From contig CACYGX010000005.1 in the NCBI GenBank assembly GCA_902774055.1, forward strand, positions 186,001-250,000: DNA of 64,000 nt, read 5' to 3'. The notes under the pieces were generated by a model, which saw only the letters and a program-made list of their open reading frames with translations, ran no database searches and had not been told where the DNA came from. How positions within the stretch are numbered: the stretch's first letter is position 1; every line of letters starts with the position of its first letter. Source of the DNA: an uncultured Bacteroidales bacterium. Lineage in GTDB: Bacteria; Bacteroidota; Bacteroidia; Bacteroidales; Muribaculaceae. Below are positions 16,903-26,800 of the stretch, piece after piece. The position numbers were made by a program, and so were the translations under genes.

Positions 16903-18996
16903 TCACCTCAGCGGCTGACGGTTGTTGCGCCTTTTCTTGCTGTCGTTGTACTTGTCGCCCGTGTAGGTGTTGTTGAAGCCGGTGCTAAATTCATCGTCTT
17001 CTTCCTCGTCGTCATTCTCGCCCTGCTCCTTCTTTTCTACCTTGTTCTTGGCTCGCTCGGGCTTGTTGTGACGTATATCCTCGGGCTTTTGCAGGTCGAG
17101 GGCGGTCTCATAGATGTTCCAAGTCTCGTCCAGGTCCCAGTTGCGGCGCAGCCGCAGTTTCTTGGGGTAGTAATACACTTCCTCGGGCTGCAGGTGGCTC
17201 TTGTAGTTTCCTGTATCCCACTTGCCGTTACCGTTTTTGTCCAGCGTCAGTCGCAGGTAGTAGGTGCCTGGGGTTACGTTCAGCAGTTCAAATTCACCAT
17301 TCTCGACCGGTACGGTTCTCACCAGCTTCTCGCCAGATGCCAGCAACTCGACAAACGCGCTATCCTTGACGTTGACCTTGAAAAAGGCATTGGCATATTC
17401 TTCCAGCCCCCTGACCGTTAAGTCCTTGCTCAACATGTTGTTAACCAGTCCATAGGACGAAACCACTGCCGCGCTGTCGATGGTCAGGCGATAGGTGGAG
17501 TCGGGGAGGATGGTGAGAGGCAGCCAGAAACGCATGGGGTTGAGGTCATCAACAGGGCGCAAGTGTGGCATTTTGCCTGGGTAAGGCAGCCACAGGGTGT
17601 CGCGTTTCACCTCTAGGTGTACGCCGCCAGGGTCAATCGAGGCGATGGGTGTGTCAAACGTGACTATGATGGAATCGGTAACATCGATGGTGCCGCTTTT
17701 GGCGAGTTCCATCTTGAGTTTTGGTGTCTCGTCGGGTTCGCCGTGCTGCAGTTCCTTGATTTCTTCAAGTTCGCCCTCGTTGAGTTCCTTGCCTTGGGCA
17801 GCGGCCTTCTCCTGCTTCTCGAGCAGCTGGTTGAGACGTTTGGCACGTTCCTCGCGCTCTTTGGCCTTCTTCTCTTCTTCCTTGATTTGGGCGTTGGGTT
17901 TGCGGTAGCCGAAGCGGATGGTGTCCGTCACCTGTTGCAGCATGTCGGCGGTGTCGGTGCGCAAGTAGGTCATTGCCACGACGATAGTGTCGGTCTTGAT
18001 CATCGCCGAGTCGGTAATCCAGTAGAAAAGTGAGTCATTGTCCTGTGTGCGCTGCACGCGGCACCAGTCACGGGCGTGTTGGGCGGGTCGCAGCACTTCC
18101 ATCTGTGGCAGCGTGTCGTTGGGGGCGCCGAATAGGACGTACAACTTGTTGTCGGCAGGGCGGTTGGTCTGCCTGATGTAGTGTGAGCGGTATCCCTCGT
18201 TGAACATGCACAGCAGCAAGTTGTTAGGCAGGAACAGCGTGTGCGTGGCTGTCATTACCGTGTCGATGCGCCGGTCATAGGTAAACACTGTGTCCTGTGA
18301 CGTGTATTCTGCTGTCTCGGGAACCACGATTTCGTCAAGGAAGGCAATGTCTTCGGTGCGTGCCATGCGATAATCTCCGTCAACGTCATTGATGGCAAAC
18401 ACGTGATAGTTGCCTGGTTTGAGGTTGCGGATGGTGAACTGGCCGCGGTCGTTGGTGCGGCTCACGCGCTCGAGCGGCACGTTAGTGAAAGCCGTGTCTT
18501 CCAGGTTGCTGTGTAGCCCGACGATAATATGCTGCATCGGCTCCAAGTCCTTGGCGCGCAGGACCATACCCGACACTGCCAGCGAGTCGATTTCATCGCC
18601 TGTCGAGAAGGCAAAAGTATAGCCATCCAGTTGGTTGCCCTCGTTGTTGTCTTCGATGGCGTTCGAGAAGTCGATGACATAGGTCGTGTTCTCCTCGAGC
18701 GGGTCGCGGAATTCTACGGTCAATTTCTTGCCCACCGCGCGGATGAGGGGCGCAGTGCGTGGGGCAGGGGAGACAATGACTTTCTTTTGCTGGTCCTTCA
18801 GGTTGACGATTTCGTCAAAGGTGATTTCCACCTTGTTACCCTTGAAGTTGACAGATCCTGGCTCCGGTGAGGTTTTGGTCACTTGCGGCGGCGTGTAGTC
18901 ACGCGGACCGCCTTCGGGCGACCCGATGCTGGCACATGCCACAAGCAGCAAGCCAATGGCAACTGTCAACAGCCAGTATGTCCAACGTCCTCTCAT
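16903..18996 (-). CDS. Ig-like domain (SbsA/Big_5) lipoprotein
   Basis: A 697-residue protein with a signal peptide and lipobox (LLLVACASIGSPEGGPRD). An N-terminal SbsA-type Ig-like domain (about 30-130; PPQVTKTSPEPGSVNFKGN, VEITFDEIV) is followed by a carboxypeptidase-regulatory-like segment (GQFTIRNLKPGNYHVFAIND), a charged coiled coil rich in Lys and Glu (about 360-420), a second Ig-like stretch, and a basic/acidic tail after DLQKPEDIRHNK. This domain order is conserved in a Bacteroidota family of unknown function, probably in the cell envelope. The ATG at 18996 is preferred; an upstream TTG at 19011 lies inside the -7 element (19009-19016), so the mRNA would start only about six to nine bases before the ATG. 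Confidence 0.8.
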   Translation of the reverse strand: MRGRWTYWLLTVAIGLLLVACASIGSPEGGPRDYTPPQVTKTSPEPGSVNFKGNKVEITFDEIVNLKDQQKKVIVSPAPRTAPLIRAVGKKLTVEFRDPLEENTTYVIDFSNAIEDNNEGNQLDGYTFAFSTGDEIDSLAVSGMVLRAKDLEPMQHIIVGLHSNLEDTAFTNVPLERVSRTNDRGQFTIRNLKPGNYHVFAINDVDGDYRMARTEDIAFLDEIVVPETAEYTSQDTVFTYDRRIDTVMTATHTLFLPNNLLLCMFNEGYRSHYIRQTNRPADNKLYVLFGAPNDTLPQMEVLRPAQHARDWCRVQRTQDNDSLFYWITDSAMIKTDTIVVAMTYLRTDTADMLQQVTDTIRFGYRKPNAQIKEEEKKAKEREERAKRLNQLLEKQEKAAAQGKELNEGELEEIKELQHGEPDETPKLKMELAKSGTIDVTDSIIVTFDTPIASIDPGGVHLEVKRDTLWLPYPGKMPHLRPVDDLNPMRFWLPLTILPDSTYRLTIDSAAVVSSYGLVNNMLSKDLTVRGLEEYANAFFKVNVKDSAFVELLASGEKLVRTVPVENGEFELLNVTPGTYYLRLTLDKNGNGKWDTGNYKSHLQPEEVYYYPKKLRLRRNWDLDETWNIYETALDLQKPEDIRHNKPERAKNKVEKKEQGENDDEEEDDEFSTGFNNTYTGDKYNDSKKRRNNRQPLR

Positions 18997-19008
18997 CGTT
19001 AAGTGGCG

Positions 19009-19016
19009 CAAAGTTA
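19009..19016 (-). promoter_or_regulatory. -7 element placed directly before the Ig-like gene start
   Basis: Minus-strand TAACTTTG ends 12 bases before the ATG at 18996, implying an almost leaderless transcript. Confidence 0.5.
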
Positions 19017-19021
19017 CTAAA

Positions 19022-19051
19022 AAGACTTTAGACTTTAGGTCTTAGACCTTA
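19022..19051. repeat. Short degenerate tandem repeat between MBL and Ig-like genes
   Basis: On plus: GACTTTA, GACTTTA, GGTCTTA, GACCTTA, heptamers with partial dyad symmetry. It lies upstream of the -7 element of the Ig-like gene and resembles repeats in the fructan and beta-glucan loci. Confidence 0.6.
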
Positions 19052-19939
19052 GTTTTTGGCACTGTCGCTGCTTTTGTCTGGCTTGAGGTCGAAGGATTCC
19101 AGGTCGTTGGGGACGAGGATGGGGCCCTTGTAGTATTGGGATGCTTCGGCGCTGTAGGTGGCGGCGCGGGTGTCGAGGTGGGTGTCCTCGGTATGGTAGA
19201 GGACAAGGTGTTTCACGCCGAGTTCTTGAGCCAGCATACCGGCGTCGAGAGCGGTGCTGTGATTTTTCTCGTAGGGGTTGAACACAAAGCGGTCCTTGTA
19301 CAGGCAGAAGGCTTCGCACATCAGCCAATCGCAGTTGCGGGCATAGGGCTCGCTCTGCATGCTGTAGGGCTCGTCTCCCAAGCACACAAGCCGTTGTTCA
19401 TCGGGTAGTTGTGCACTAAATCCGAATTGCTTGAAATTGGTCGAGCCGATGTCAAAAAAGGTCACTTTCATGTCATCGATATCCACCTCTTCCCCATCCT
19501 TGACTTCTTTCAAGATAATGGTCTGTCCAAGAGAGTTAAAGATTTTGCTGGGAATCATCAGTTCACCCATGGTCTTGATGGCATGCAGCACGACATCATT
19601 GGCGTAGATGGTGAAAATTCCCTTGTGTTTGCCCTTGAAAATCATGGGTGAGATTTTGCGAATCATCCAGATGGCACCCATGATGTGGTCGGTGTGGCTG
19701 TGGGTGACAAACATGTGGTTGATGCTCTCGAAGGGGATTTTAGCGGCAATGAGTTGCTGCAGGATGCCGTTTCCGCCCCCGCCATCGACGAGCATACCTC
19801 CCCGTGGTGACCGCAGGTAGAAACACGTGTTGTAGCAGTTGACGCACATGGCATTGCCCGTGCCGAGCATGGTGATGCGTGATGTCTTGTTGTCGGTAAG
19901 GCTCATGATGGTGTTATTTGATTGATTCGGGCTGCTCAT
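19049..19939 (-). CDS. Metallo-beta-lactamase-fold hydrolase, RNase Z-like
   Basis: A 296-residue cytoplasmic protein with the metal-binding motif THSHTDHIMG (about residues 79-88), preceded by MLVDGGGGNGILQQL, and later CLGDEPY and LYHTEDTH segments that supply further ligands. The layout follows RNase Z-like and other phosphodiesterase members of the superfamily, but the flexible arm typical of tRNase Z is not recognised, so the substrate is uncertain. The gene follows the histidine kinase on the same strand with about 40 bases between and precedes the Ig-like gene. Start at 19939 is the first ATG; a second at residue 12 (MSLTDNK) is equally plausible. Confidence 0.8.
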   Translation of the reverse strand: MSSPNQSNNTIMSLTDNKTSRITMLGTGNAMCVNCYNTCFYLRSPRGGMLVDGGGGNGILQQLIAAKIPFESINHMFVTHSHTDHIMGAIWMIRKISPMIFKGKHKGIFTIYANDVVLHAIKTMGELMIPSKIFNSLGQTIILKEVKDGEEVDIDDMKVTFFDIGSTNFKQFGFSAQLPDEQRLVCLGDEPYSMQSEPYARNCDWLMCEAFCLYKDRFVFNPYEKNHSTALDAGMLAQELGVKHLVLYHTEDTHLDTRAATYSAEASQYYKGPILVPNDLESFDLKPDKSSDSAKN

Positions 19940-19980
19940 CAGCCGTTGAAAGCAATATTCTCATGACATCTGGGACGCGC

Positions 19981-21222
19981 TCAAGATTTGACTTTGGGCA
20001 GTTCGATGCCGAATGTAGTACCCTTGCCCACCTCCGATTCCTTGATGTAAATCTGGCCGTTGTGGTACTCCTCAATGATGCGTTTGACAAGGGTTAATCC
20101 GAGTCCCCATCCGCGCTTCTTGGTGGTGAAGCCAGGGGTGAAGACATTCTTGAAATTCTTGCGGTGAATGCCCTTGCCCGTATCCTTGACAAGGATGACG
20201 ACGTTGTTGGGACTGTCCTCAACGGTGATGTCAAGCCGTCCCTCGCCATCCATGGCATCGACGGCATTCTTGGTGAGGTTCTCCATCACCCAAGCGAACA
20301 GCGTTTGGCTCAGCATCACGCCGTTGTTGGTCTGGGGATTGGTGTGGATATAGAGGCTGACGCGCTTGGGGATGCGAGCCTGCATATACTCTAGACTGCT
20401 GGTGACAGCCTCGTTGATCGATACAAGTTCCTTGTCGGGCATCGAACCGATTTTTGAAAAGCGGTCGGCGATGGTCGAGAGCCGCTTCACGTCCTTGTCC
20501 ATGTCGTTGACGATGCTCTTGTCAATGCCCATCGTGTCAAGCAGTTGGGTCCATGCCATAAGCGACGAAATCGGGGTTCCCAACTGATGGGCTGTCTCCT
20601 TGGACAAGCCCACCCACACCTTGTTCTGCTCGGCCTTCTTGATGCTCATCAGGGCGAAATAGGCGATGGCAAAGAAGAGGATGAGCACCGCAAGTTGGAT
20701 GTAGGGGAAATAGGCAAGTCGGCGCAACAATGTGGAGTCCTCGTAGTAGAGGTATTGGGTCGTGTTCTGGTCAATCTTAATGTCAATCTTGTTCTCGCTG
20801 CCCTTGAGGTGACGCAATTTCTTGTTGAGATACTCCAAGTTGGTGGGCGAAATCTCGAACGCAAGGCTGTCTTCGGGCTCTGGCAGGCGGAAGTTTCGGT
20901 GCAGCAAGATGTTGTCTTGGTCATCGACGAGCAACACGGGGATGTTGTGATTAGCCTCGATGATGCTCAAGAGGAAATCGACGTCGGTGGCGCTTGTCCC
21001 GATGGGGTTACCGTCGGCATCGACCTCGCCGCCACTGCCCATGGTGGCAAGTTCCTGGGTCGCATCTGCCCAGATTTCCATGCGCTCACGCTCTTGAATG
21101 GCCAGGTCCTTGACCAGGTTATTCGAGATGTACAGGAACAATGCTACAAGCAGCAGCGAGATGGCAAGAAAGACCACCTTCCAGATGCGTCGTGAGTCAT
21201 ATATGTTGCGCAGGTTTGCCAT
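19981..21222 (-). CDS. Orphan membrane sensor histidine kinase
   Basis: A 413-residue inner-membrane kinase. A transmembrane helix (about 14-38), a periplasmic sensor loop (about 39-165), a second helix (about 167-187), a dimerisation/phosphoacceptor segment with the H-box KETAHQLGTPISSL (His near residue 209), and an ATPase domain with N-box NLTKNAVDAMDGEG and G-boxes DTGKGIHRKN and WGLGLTLVKRI. All kinase motifs are present. No response regulator is adjacent, so its partner is encoded elsewhere. The ATG at 21222 is chosen because the -7 element TACCTTTG occupies 21232-21239 and an upstream TTG overlaps it; the mRNA would have a leader of only a few bases. Confidence 0.88.
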   Translation of the reverse strand: MANLRNIYDSRRIWKVVFLAISLLLVALFLYISNNLVKDLAIQERERMEIWADATQELATMGSGGEVDADGNPIGTSATDVDFLLSIIEANHNIPVLLVDDQDNILLHRNFRLPEPEDSLAFEISPTNLEYLNKKLRHLKGSENKIDIKIDQNTTQYLYYEDSTLLRRLAYFPYIQLAVLILFFAIAYFALMSIKKAEQNKVWVGLSKETAHQLGTPISSLMAWTQLLDTMGIDKSIVNDMDKDVKRLSTIADRFSKIGSMPDKELVSINEAVTSSLEYMQARIPKRVSLYIHTNPQTNNGVMLSQTLFAWVMENLTKNAVDAMDGEGRLDITVEDSPNNVVILVKDTGKGIHRKNFKNVFTPGFTTKKRGWGLGLTLVKRIIEEYHNGQIYIKESEVGKGTTFGIELPKVKS

Positions 21223-21231
21223 GTGTGGGTG

Positions 21232-21239
21232 CAAAGGTA
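21232..21239 (-). promoter_or_regulatory. -7 element directly before the histidine kinase start
   Basis: Minus-strand TACCTTTG ends nine bases before the ATG at 21222, predicting a leader of about three to six bases. Confidence 0.55.
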
Positions 21240-21294
21240 GTTATTTTTTAATTATCAGGTAGTAAGTAACAGACAATAGTTTGCTATTGTGGGT

Positions 21295-22179
21295 CTAAAC
21301 CAAGGGCTCAATTTCTTTTTTTTCCATGAGTTCTTGCTCAATCCAGCGGGGGACGCTGTCGGCGGTGTTAGGGCCGATAACCTCGCTGGCTGCGGCCTTG
21401 ACCTCGTCAAAGGCGTTGCCCACGGCGACACTGTGGTCGGCGGCCTGCATCATGTTGATGTCGTTGCGGTTGTCGCCGAACACGACGATGCGCCCAGCGC
21501 CGGTCTCGCGGGCCAGGTCACGGATGGCGGCTGCCTTGCTGGTACCCGCTGTGAAAATCTCAAGATAGCCCTCACTCTCGTCAAAGATGTCATGATACAG
21601 CATCACCGAGCATGTGTCCACGTTGGCCTTGAGGTCATTGGCAATGGCCTTGAGCACGGCATACTTGTTCATCGAGAAAATGAGCAATGCCTCGTCATCG
21701 CTGTGCCTGTAGCCCGGGTCATCAAGGACAAACTTTTTCAACGGCAGATGCTGGCGTTCAGTGACAAAGCGTTCCTCTTGAGCCGACATAGGGCCGTAGT
21801 GGTGGGTATAAAGCAGGCTGTCGCCATGACGGCGGTAGATGAAGGGGTGGGCGTGGTGATGGTCAAACACATCGGCCACGGCATTGACAGTCAGGTCGTC
21901 GATGCCGCGAGTGTGCTTGTAACAGCCAGTAACAGGATCCCACATGGCCGAACCACCGATGACGATAAACGGAAGCCTGGCCTGTACTTCCTGCATCAGC
22001 GGCACCACGGTGGCAGGGGTGCGCGCCGTGGCAACGGTAAACAAGCCGCCCAACTCGCCGATGATGCGGTTGAGCATAGCAATAGTACCAACCGACAGCA
22101 GCGAGTCCTCGCCCAGTAGCGTCCCATCCAGGTCACTCACATAAAGCGTCTTAACATAATTAACCTTATCAGCATTCAT
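21295..22179 (-). CDS. HAD-superfamily phosphatase, Cof type (class IIB)
   Basis: A 294-residue cytoplasmic hydrolase. The catalytic DxD motif is in LYVSDLDGTLLGEDSLLS near the N-terminus, the Thr motif in VATARTPATV, and the C-terminal motif in VVFGDNRNDINMMQAADHSV, all as in Cof-type phosphatases, which act on sugar phosphates or pyridoxal phosphate. The large C2-type cap between them fixes the class. Substrate cannot be read. The ATG at 22179 is preferred because the -7 element TACTTTTG at 22185-22192 ends only five bases upstream; the longer reading from 22197 would start upstream of that element. Confidence 0.88.
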   Translation of the reverse strand: MNADKVNYVKTLYVSDLDGTLLGEDSLLSVGTIAMLNRIIGELGGLFTVATARTPATVVPLMQEVQARLPFIVIGGSAMWDPVTGCYKHTRGIDDLTVNAVADVFDHHHAHPFIYRRHGDSLLYTHHYGPMSAQEERFVTERQHLPLKKFVLDDPGYRHSDDEALLIFSMNKYAVLKAIANDLKANVDTCSVMLYHDIFDESEGYLEIFTAGTSKAAAIRDLARETGAGRIVVFGDNRNDINMMQAADHSVAVGNAFDEVKAAASEVIGPNTADSVPRWIEQELMEKKEIEPLV

Positions 22180-22184
22180 GACTG

Positions 22185-22192
22185 CAAAAGTA
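22185..22192 (-). promoter_or_regulatory. -7 element abutting the HAD gene start (leaderless mRNA)
   Basis: Minus-strand TACTTTTG ends five bases before the ATG at 22179, so transcription should begin at or next to the A of the start codon. Confidence 0.55.
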
Positions 22193-22307
22193 TACATTTT
22201 TCAGCAAAATTGATGCATGTTTACTAGAAAAGATAGTCATCTGGACTTAAAATCATTAACAAATGTTAAATAATTAAGGGAAATTTTTTAAAACTATTTA
22301 TATAAAG

Positions 22308-22315
22308 TATATTTG
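22308..22315 (+). promoter_or_regulatory. Bacteroidota -7 element for secreted-protein group
   Basis: TATATTTG is a full match, about 110 bases before the ATG at 22428. The leader between them is very AT-rich, with repeated TTATTTATTAACTT-like stretches. Confidence 0.5.
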
Positions 22316-22427
22316 CGAAACTAATGAAGATTTTTACCAGTTTACCCATTTAAACAACCTCGAAATTAACTATAACCAAATATTTTATTTATTAACTTTT
22401 TATTTATTAACTTAAACAATTATTTTT

Positions 22428-22922
22428 ATGAAAAAATTACATTTACTTAAACATCTGGTGCTCCTGCTTGTTGGAGTGGCATTTGCGCTAAATGCTAGTG
22501 CCGCTGGAAGGTGGGATTTGAAACTTTGGGACCGCAACGGAGATGTTTGTGGCGTCTATGAGTTGGGAATGAATCCCAATGTTACTTTCACCGAGACACA
22601 GGTAGTAGTTACAACTAATGTGGCTGATATCATTTATTACAGCCTGCCTGATATGTGGAAGTTCACCTATGAGTACGGAGAAGGTTCAGGCATCAACAAC
22701 ATCACAGCCGACAACACTTCGATGAAGTTTGATGGCAGTGCCATCGTGTTCCCCGCCCTTGAAGCAGGCAGCCGCATCATGGTTTATGCTACCAATGGTG
22801 CTCTCGTAATGAACAAGACCGTCAGCGCCGCTGGCGAGTACGCATTCCCCCTGTCGAGCTTGAGCCAGGGCGTGTATATGGTTAATGTGAATGGTAAAAC
22901 CTATAAAATCGTAAAGAAATGA
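22428..22922 (+). CDS. Secreted protein with C-terminal sorting-like domain
   Basis: A 164-residue protein with a clear Sec signal peptide (cleavage near NASAAG, residue 26). The last ~50 residues (SRIMVYATNGALVMNKTV, LSSLSQGVYMVNVNGKTYKI) match the pattern of type IX secretion (Por) C-terminal sorting domains: a V-x-G strand pair followed by L-x-GVYxVxV and a basic end. The first half has no recognised domain. It may therefore be exported across the outer membrane by a type IX system and anchored at the surface; the presence of that system elsewhere in the genome is not shown here. Its stop overlaps the next start by four bases (ATGA), so the two are translationally coupled. Confidence 0.7.
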   Translation: MKKLHLLKHLVLLLVGVAFALNASAAGRWDLKLWDRNGDVCGVYELGMNPNVTFTETQVVVTTNVADIIYYSLPDMWKFTYEYGEGSGINNITADNTSMKFDGSAIVFPALEAGSRIMVYATNGALVMNKTVSAAGEYAFPLSSLSQGVYMVNVNGKTYKIVKK

Positions 22923-23737
22923 AAAAGTATATTTTGACACTCGTCCTCGGCCTGATTTGCGCCGTAGGCTTTGCCCAGGACTACGTAGTTGTTAATCAGG
23001 GCGCAGTTCAGCACAAGTATTTGTTGAAAGAGGTGAACGCCATTAACCATACCTTCGATGGCGTGACCATCGTGCAAGGTGACAGAATGGACTCCTATAA
23101 TGTCGCCGATGTCGATAGCATTACGTTTGTAAAGGCGCTTGATACCACTATTCCTCAGGATCTGCTCGATGAATTGGATGACTATATGCCCATTTACTAT
23201 GGTGATACCCCGCCTAACATCGAGGGTATATTTTTGAACCATGTCAATACTTTAGTTTATTCAAGTCATGGCTACTATCCAGGTGCCACTTTTGTTGACT
23301 CTTATTACAAATTCTATAATCAAGATATGGTCAACAACACCTTAGATTATGAGCATATTGAGTACCAAAATGGAACTCTTTACAGTCAATCTTATTCCAC
23401 CGAGTCTTACATCATGGGTAACAATAATGATTTTACTGTATATTTTAACATTAATGGTACTGCTTATTATAGTGACTATGACATTGACTACAAGGAAGCT
23501 ATCGTCATTTCTGGTACAAAGGGAGCAAACGGTATCAGTAACCTGTACTACTCGTTTGTGATGGTGGATAAGAGCGATGATCCTTATCCCCATATGGTTC
23601 CAGTAGGCACTATCCGCGTGTTCCATGATGGAGATGGTTGGAGTCCTGAGACGGCTTGGCCCATTAGCAATACATTCAATGCCACTAAGCCTGCTGCTGA
23701 TAGCAACTTGAAGAGTATCTATTCAATGCCTGAATAA
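22919..23737 (+). CDS. Secreted protein of unknown function
   Basis: A 272-residue protein with a signal peptide (MKKYILTLVLGLICAVGFAQ). Residues about 55-70 (SYNVADVDSITF) carry the xIDSITF pattern common near the N-terminus of Bacteroidota surface proteins. The rest (about 80-272) is rich in Tyr, Asn and Asp with no domain recognised. The middle part (about 23220-23520) is visibly more AT-rich than the two ends. It starts inside the stop codon of the preceding gene and is followed by two hairpins, the second a terminator, so the two small secreted proteins form a two-gene unit. Confidence 0.65.
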   Translation: MKKYILTLVLGLICAVGFAQDYVVVNQGAVQHKYLLKEVNAINHTFDGVTIVQGDRMDSYNVADVDSITFVKALDTTIPQDLLDELDDYMPIYYGDTPPNIEGIFLNHVNTLVYSSHGYYPGATFVDSYYKFYNQDMVNNTLDYEHIEYQNGTLYSQSYSTESYIMGNNNDFTVYFNINGTAYYSDYDIDYKEAIVISGTKGANGISNLYYSFVMVDKSDDPYPHMVPVGTIRVFHDGDGWSPETAWPISNTFNATKPAADSNLKSIYSMPE

Positions 23738-23746
23738 TTGAGACGC

Positions 23747-23851
23747 TAGAACGAACTGAGTTTGTTCTAATAGACATAAGGCATATTACTTGTGTCACGG
23801 GGATAAGCTGTCCTGAATGCGGGATTCTTACCCGTGACACATTTTTCTTTT
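23747..23851 (+). terminator. Tandem hairpins, second a Rho-independent terminator
   Basis: First hairpin: TAGAACGAAC (23747-23756) with GTTTGTTCTA (23760-23769). Second: TGTGTCACGGG (23791-23801) with CCCGTGACACA (23831-23841), 11 perfect pairs, followed by TTTTTCTTTT. The second loop is 29 bases. It ends the two-gene secreted unit before the M6 protein gene. Confidence 0.8.
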
Positions 23852-23888
23852 AAATCATTCCTTAACCCCTAAATCCATAGATGAAGCG

Positions 23889-26800
23889 ATGAAAAGATTT
23901 ACAATATTGATGACCTTGGCACTGCTGTGTGCTATGGTGGCAACAGCTATCCCCGCTAAACCGGGCTGGCACACCTATACCCAAAGCGACGGCAAGACTA
24001 TTACCTATCAGGTTGTGGGTGATGAATGGGCTCATGCTGCTCTTACACGTGATGGCCTGATGGTGAGACGGGCTGACGATGGAGACTTCTATTATTATTC
24101 GTCATTGACAGGCCGCACCGCTATGCGTGCTCACGATGAGGAACACCGCACCGCCGTCGAGACCGCCTTTATCGAGGCACAACGCTCCAACTTCAAATTT
24201 GAATACAAACGCCCCGAAGAAGAAAAACTCTTTTCAAGGAACTCTCCTTTAAGAACTGGAGGCAGCAATGCGGGTGCTAGCGTGCCTGCACTTGGTGACA
24301 GAAGTATTCCTGTGTTGTTAGTTCAATTTAAAGATGTTAAATTTATTCATGATAAGGATGAAATCGCTAATTCCATGTTGAGAGGCGATAAGGGAGTAGA
24401 GCAGTATTTCAGAGATCAATCAAATAATAAATATAGGCCAACATTTGATGTATATGGTATTTATACATTATCAAATGATCGTGGTTACTATGGTGATAAT
24501 GGAGATGAAGGAGGAGGCGGTGATATTAGATTAGGTGATATGGTGACTGAGGCTATTAATCTAGCTGCTTCTTCTTCAGACCATGTGTCGTTTAAGAATT
24601 ATGATACAAATAATGATGATTATTGCGATGTGGTCATCATTATTTATGCTGGTATAGGTGAAGCTCAAACTTATGGCCTATTTCCTGGAAGTATATGGCC
24701 TTGTAACTGGGACCTTAATTCAGCTAAGGCAAAAGGTAAGGGGGGTAATGGTGCCTTCCGTCCCAACAATGGGGATCCCCTGGTCGATGTCTTTGCTGTA
24801 TTTAACGAGCTTCGTGGACCAACAGGTGTATTACAACATGTTGATGGTATCGGCACGTTTTGTCATGAATTCAGCCATGCTTTAGGGTTGCCGGATTTCT
24901 ATCCAACAAATAATACGAATTATTATGGAATGGGAAATTGGAGCTTAATGGATCACGGATGTTATAATGATAACATGGATACTCCAATAGGTTACAATGC
25001 GTATGAGAAGAAATTCATGGGATGGGCTGATTATACCGTTGCTACCGCTGGTACTTATTATACTCTCCCTATTTGGAATCAAGCAAAGTGGAAGCAAGGT
25101 AATGCTAATACCGACAAAGCTATATGTGTTTCCAGTGAAATTAAACCTTTTATTGATGGAAATACAGAAACACCCCAAGAATACTTTATCTATGAAAACC
25201 GTAGTTCTAAATCAAAATGGGATGCTGATATTCCAGATGAAGGCATCTTGGTAACTCATGTTTCATATGTGCCCGAACGATGGTCTGGAGTTGGTGATCG
25301 ACCCAATAATCAACAAATACAGTTGATGACAATACTTCCCGCTGATAATAATTTGACAGATGATAGCGAAGACAAAGATCTATGGCCAAGAGGAAATAAT
25401 AATGCATTGACAGACGAATCTGCCCCGTCAACTAAACTATATTTGGATCAGAATGGCAATATAACAGGTAATGCTGGTAAGTTAGGAAAGCCTGTGACAG
25501 ACATGGTAATTAATAATGATGGTTCTGCAAGTTTCTGGTATATGAAAAATCAGGCCGAACTGTTATCTGCAACACCACATTTCATAAATTTTGGAAAGGT
25601 TAAATGTGGCACAAAGAAGACATGGACTGTTAGGATTGCGGGTAGTAATCTCGAAGGCGATGTCGAGTTATCGATAGAGGGTGAAAATGCCAATAAATTC
25701 TCAGTGGACAAAACTACCATCCCTGTGAATCAATTTTCTAGTGAGGGTTACAACGTAACGGTTACTTACACTGCGTTAATAGTTGATGTAGCTTTGCTCA
25801 CACATAAAGCGACATTGCATATTCGTTCAGGAAGACAACATGTTGCTGTGGAACTAATGGCCCAATCTTCGATTTTTGGAGACGAGGATGGTGATGGTCT
25901 ATTTAATATCAATGATATACCTGCTTTGATTGACTACCTGTTGCAGGGTCAAGATTCGCCTTATTCTGGTCAAGTGAGTATTGACATCTTATCGGCCTAT
26001 ATTGACTACTTGCTCAATGGCGAGACGAGCGTGGACTTGGATGGCGGTCTGGTTGCCTATTATCCCCTTGACGGCAATGCTCAGGACATGAGCGGAAATG
26101 GCAATCATGGTGTAGTTACCAATATCGCTGCTACTCAGGGTATTACTGGCGTTCAAGGCACCGCATATCGTTTTGGAGGAACCGATAGCCCAGGTTACAT
26201 CCGTGTGCCCAACAGTTCGTCATTACGGTTTAGCGACGGCTTCACATTCTCGTGTTTCGTGAAACCCATGGATTGGCGTGGCATGAACGGTAGCGGCGCT
26301 ATCGTGGACCACGGTTCACATTGCATATTTGCTAAATCCAGTGACCAAACGGGTCCGGCCATGATGTTTAGTGGTGAAGATGACGGACTGCACGTGTGGT
26401 GTGGTTCGGTCAACAGTCAGAACCAGTGGGCCAATATCGGGTCGAGTGATTTCATGAGCAATGGTGATTTCTTGAACAAGTGGGTTCATGTCGCTGTTAC
26501 CTACAGCGCAAGCAAACGCAAGGCACGATTGTTTGTCAATGGCAACCTTATTAATGAGAGATTCTTGACAACCCCCGTGGATTACTCGATGATGAATTCC
26601 AGTGACTTGTATCTGGGCCGTTTCAAGACTTCAAACTGGTGGAATCCCATGAATGGTGCACTCGACGAGGTGCGCATTTATAACCGCGCCTTGAACGTAC
26701 CCGAAGTTCAAGAACTCTCCAGCGAGTTCATTACCGATGCTCAAGTGGGCCTGTCCGAGTCGGTAGTGGTGATGGCTGTTGGCGAAGAAGTGAGAGTGAA

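Noticed and set aside
21273..21290. ACAATAG-TTTG-CTATTGT hairpin after the HAD gene region
   Set aside because: Short stem without a T-run on either strand and located before the histidine kinase promoter; probably not a terminator.
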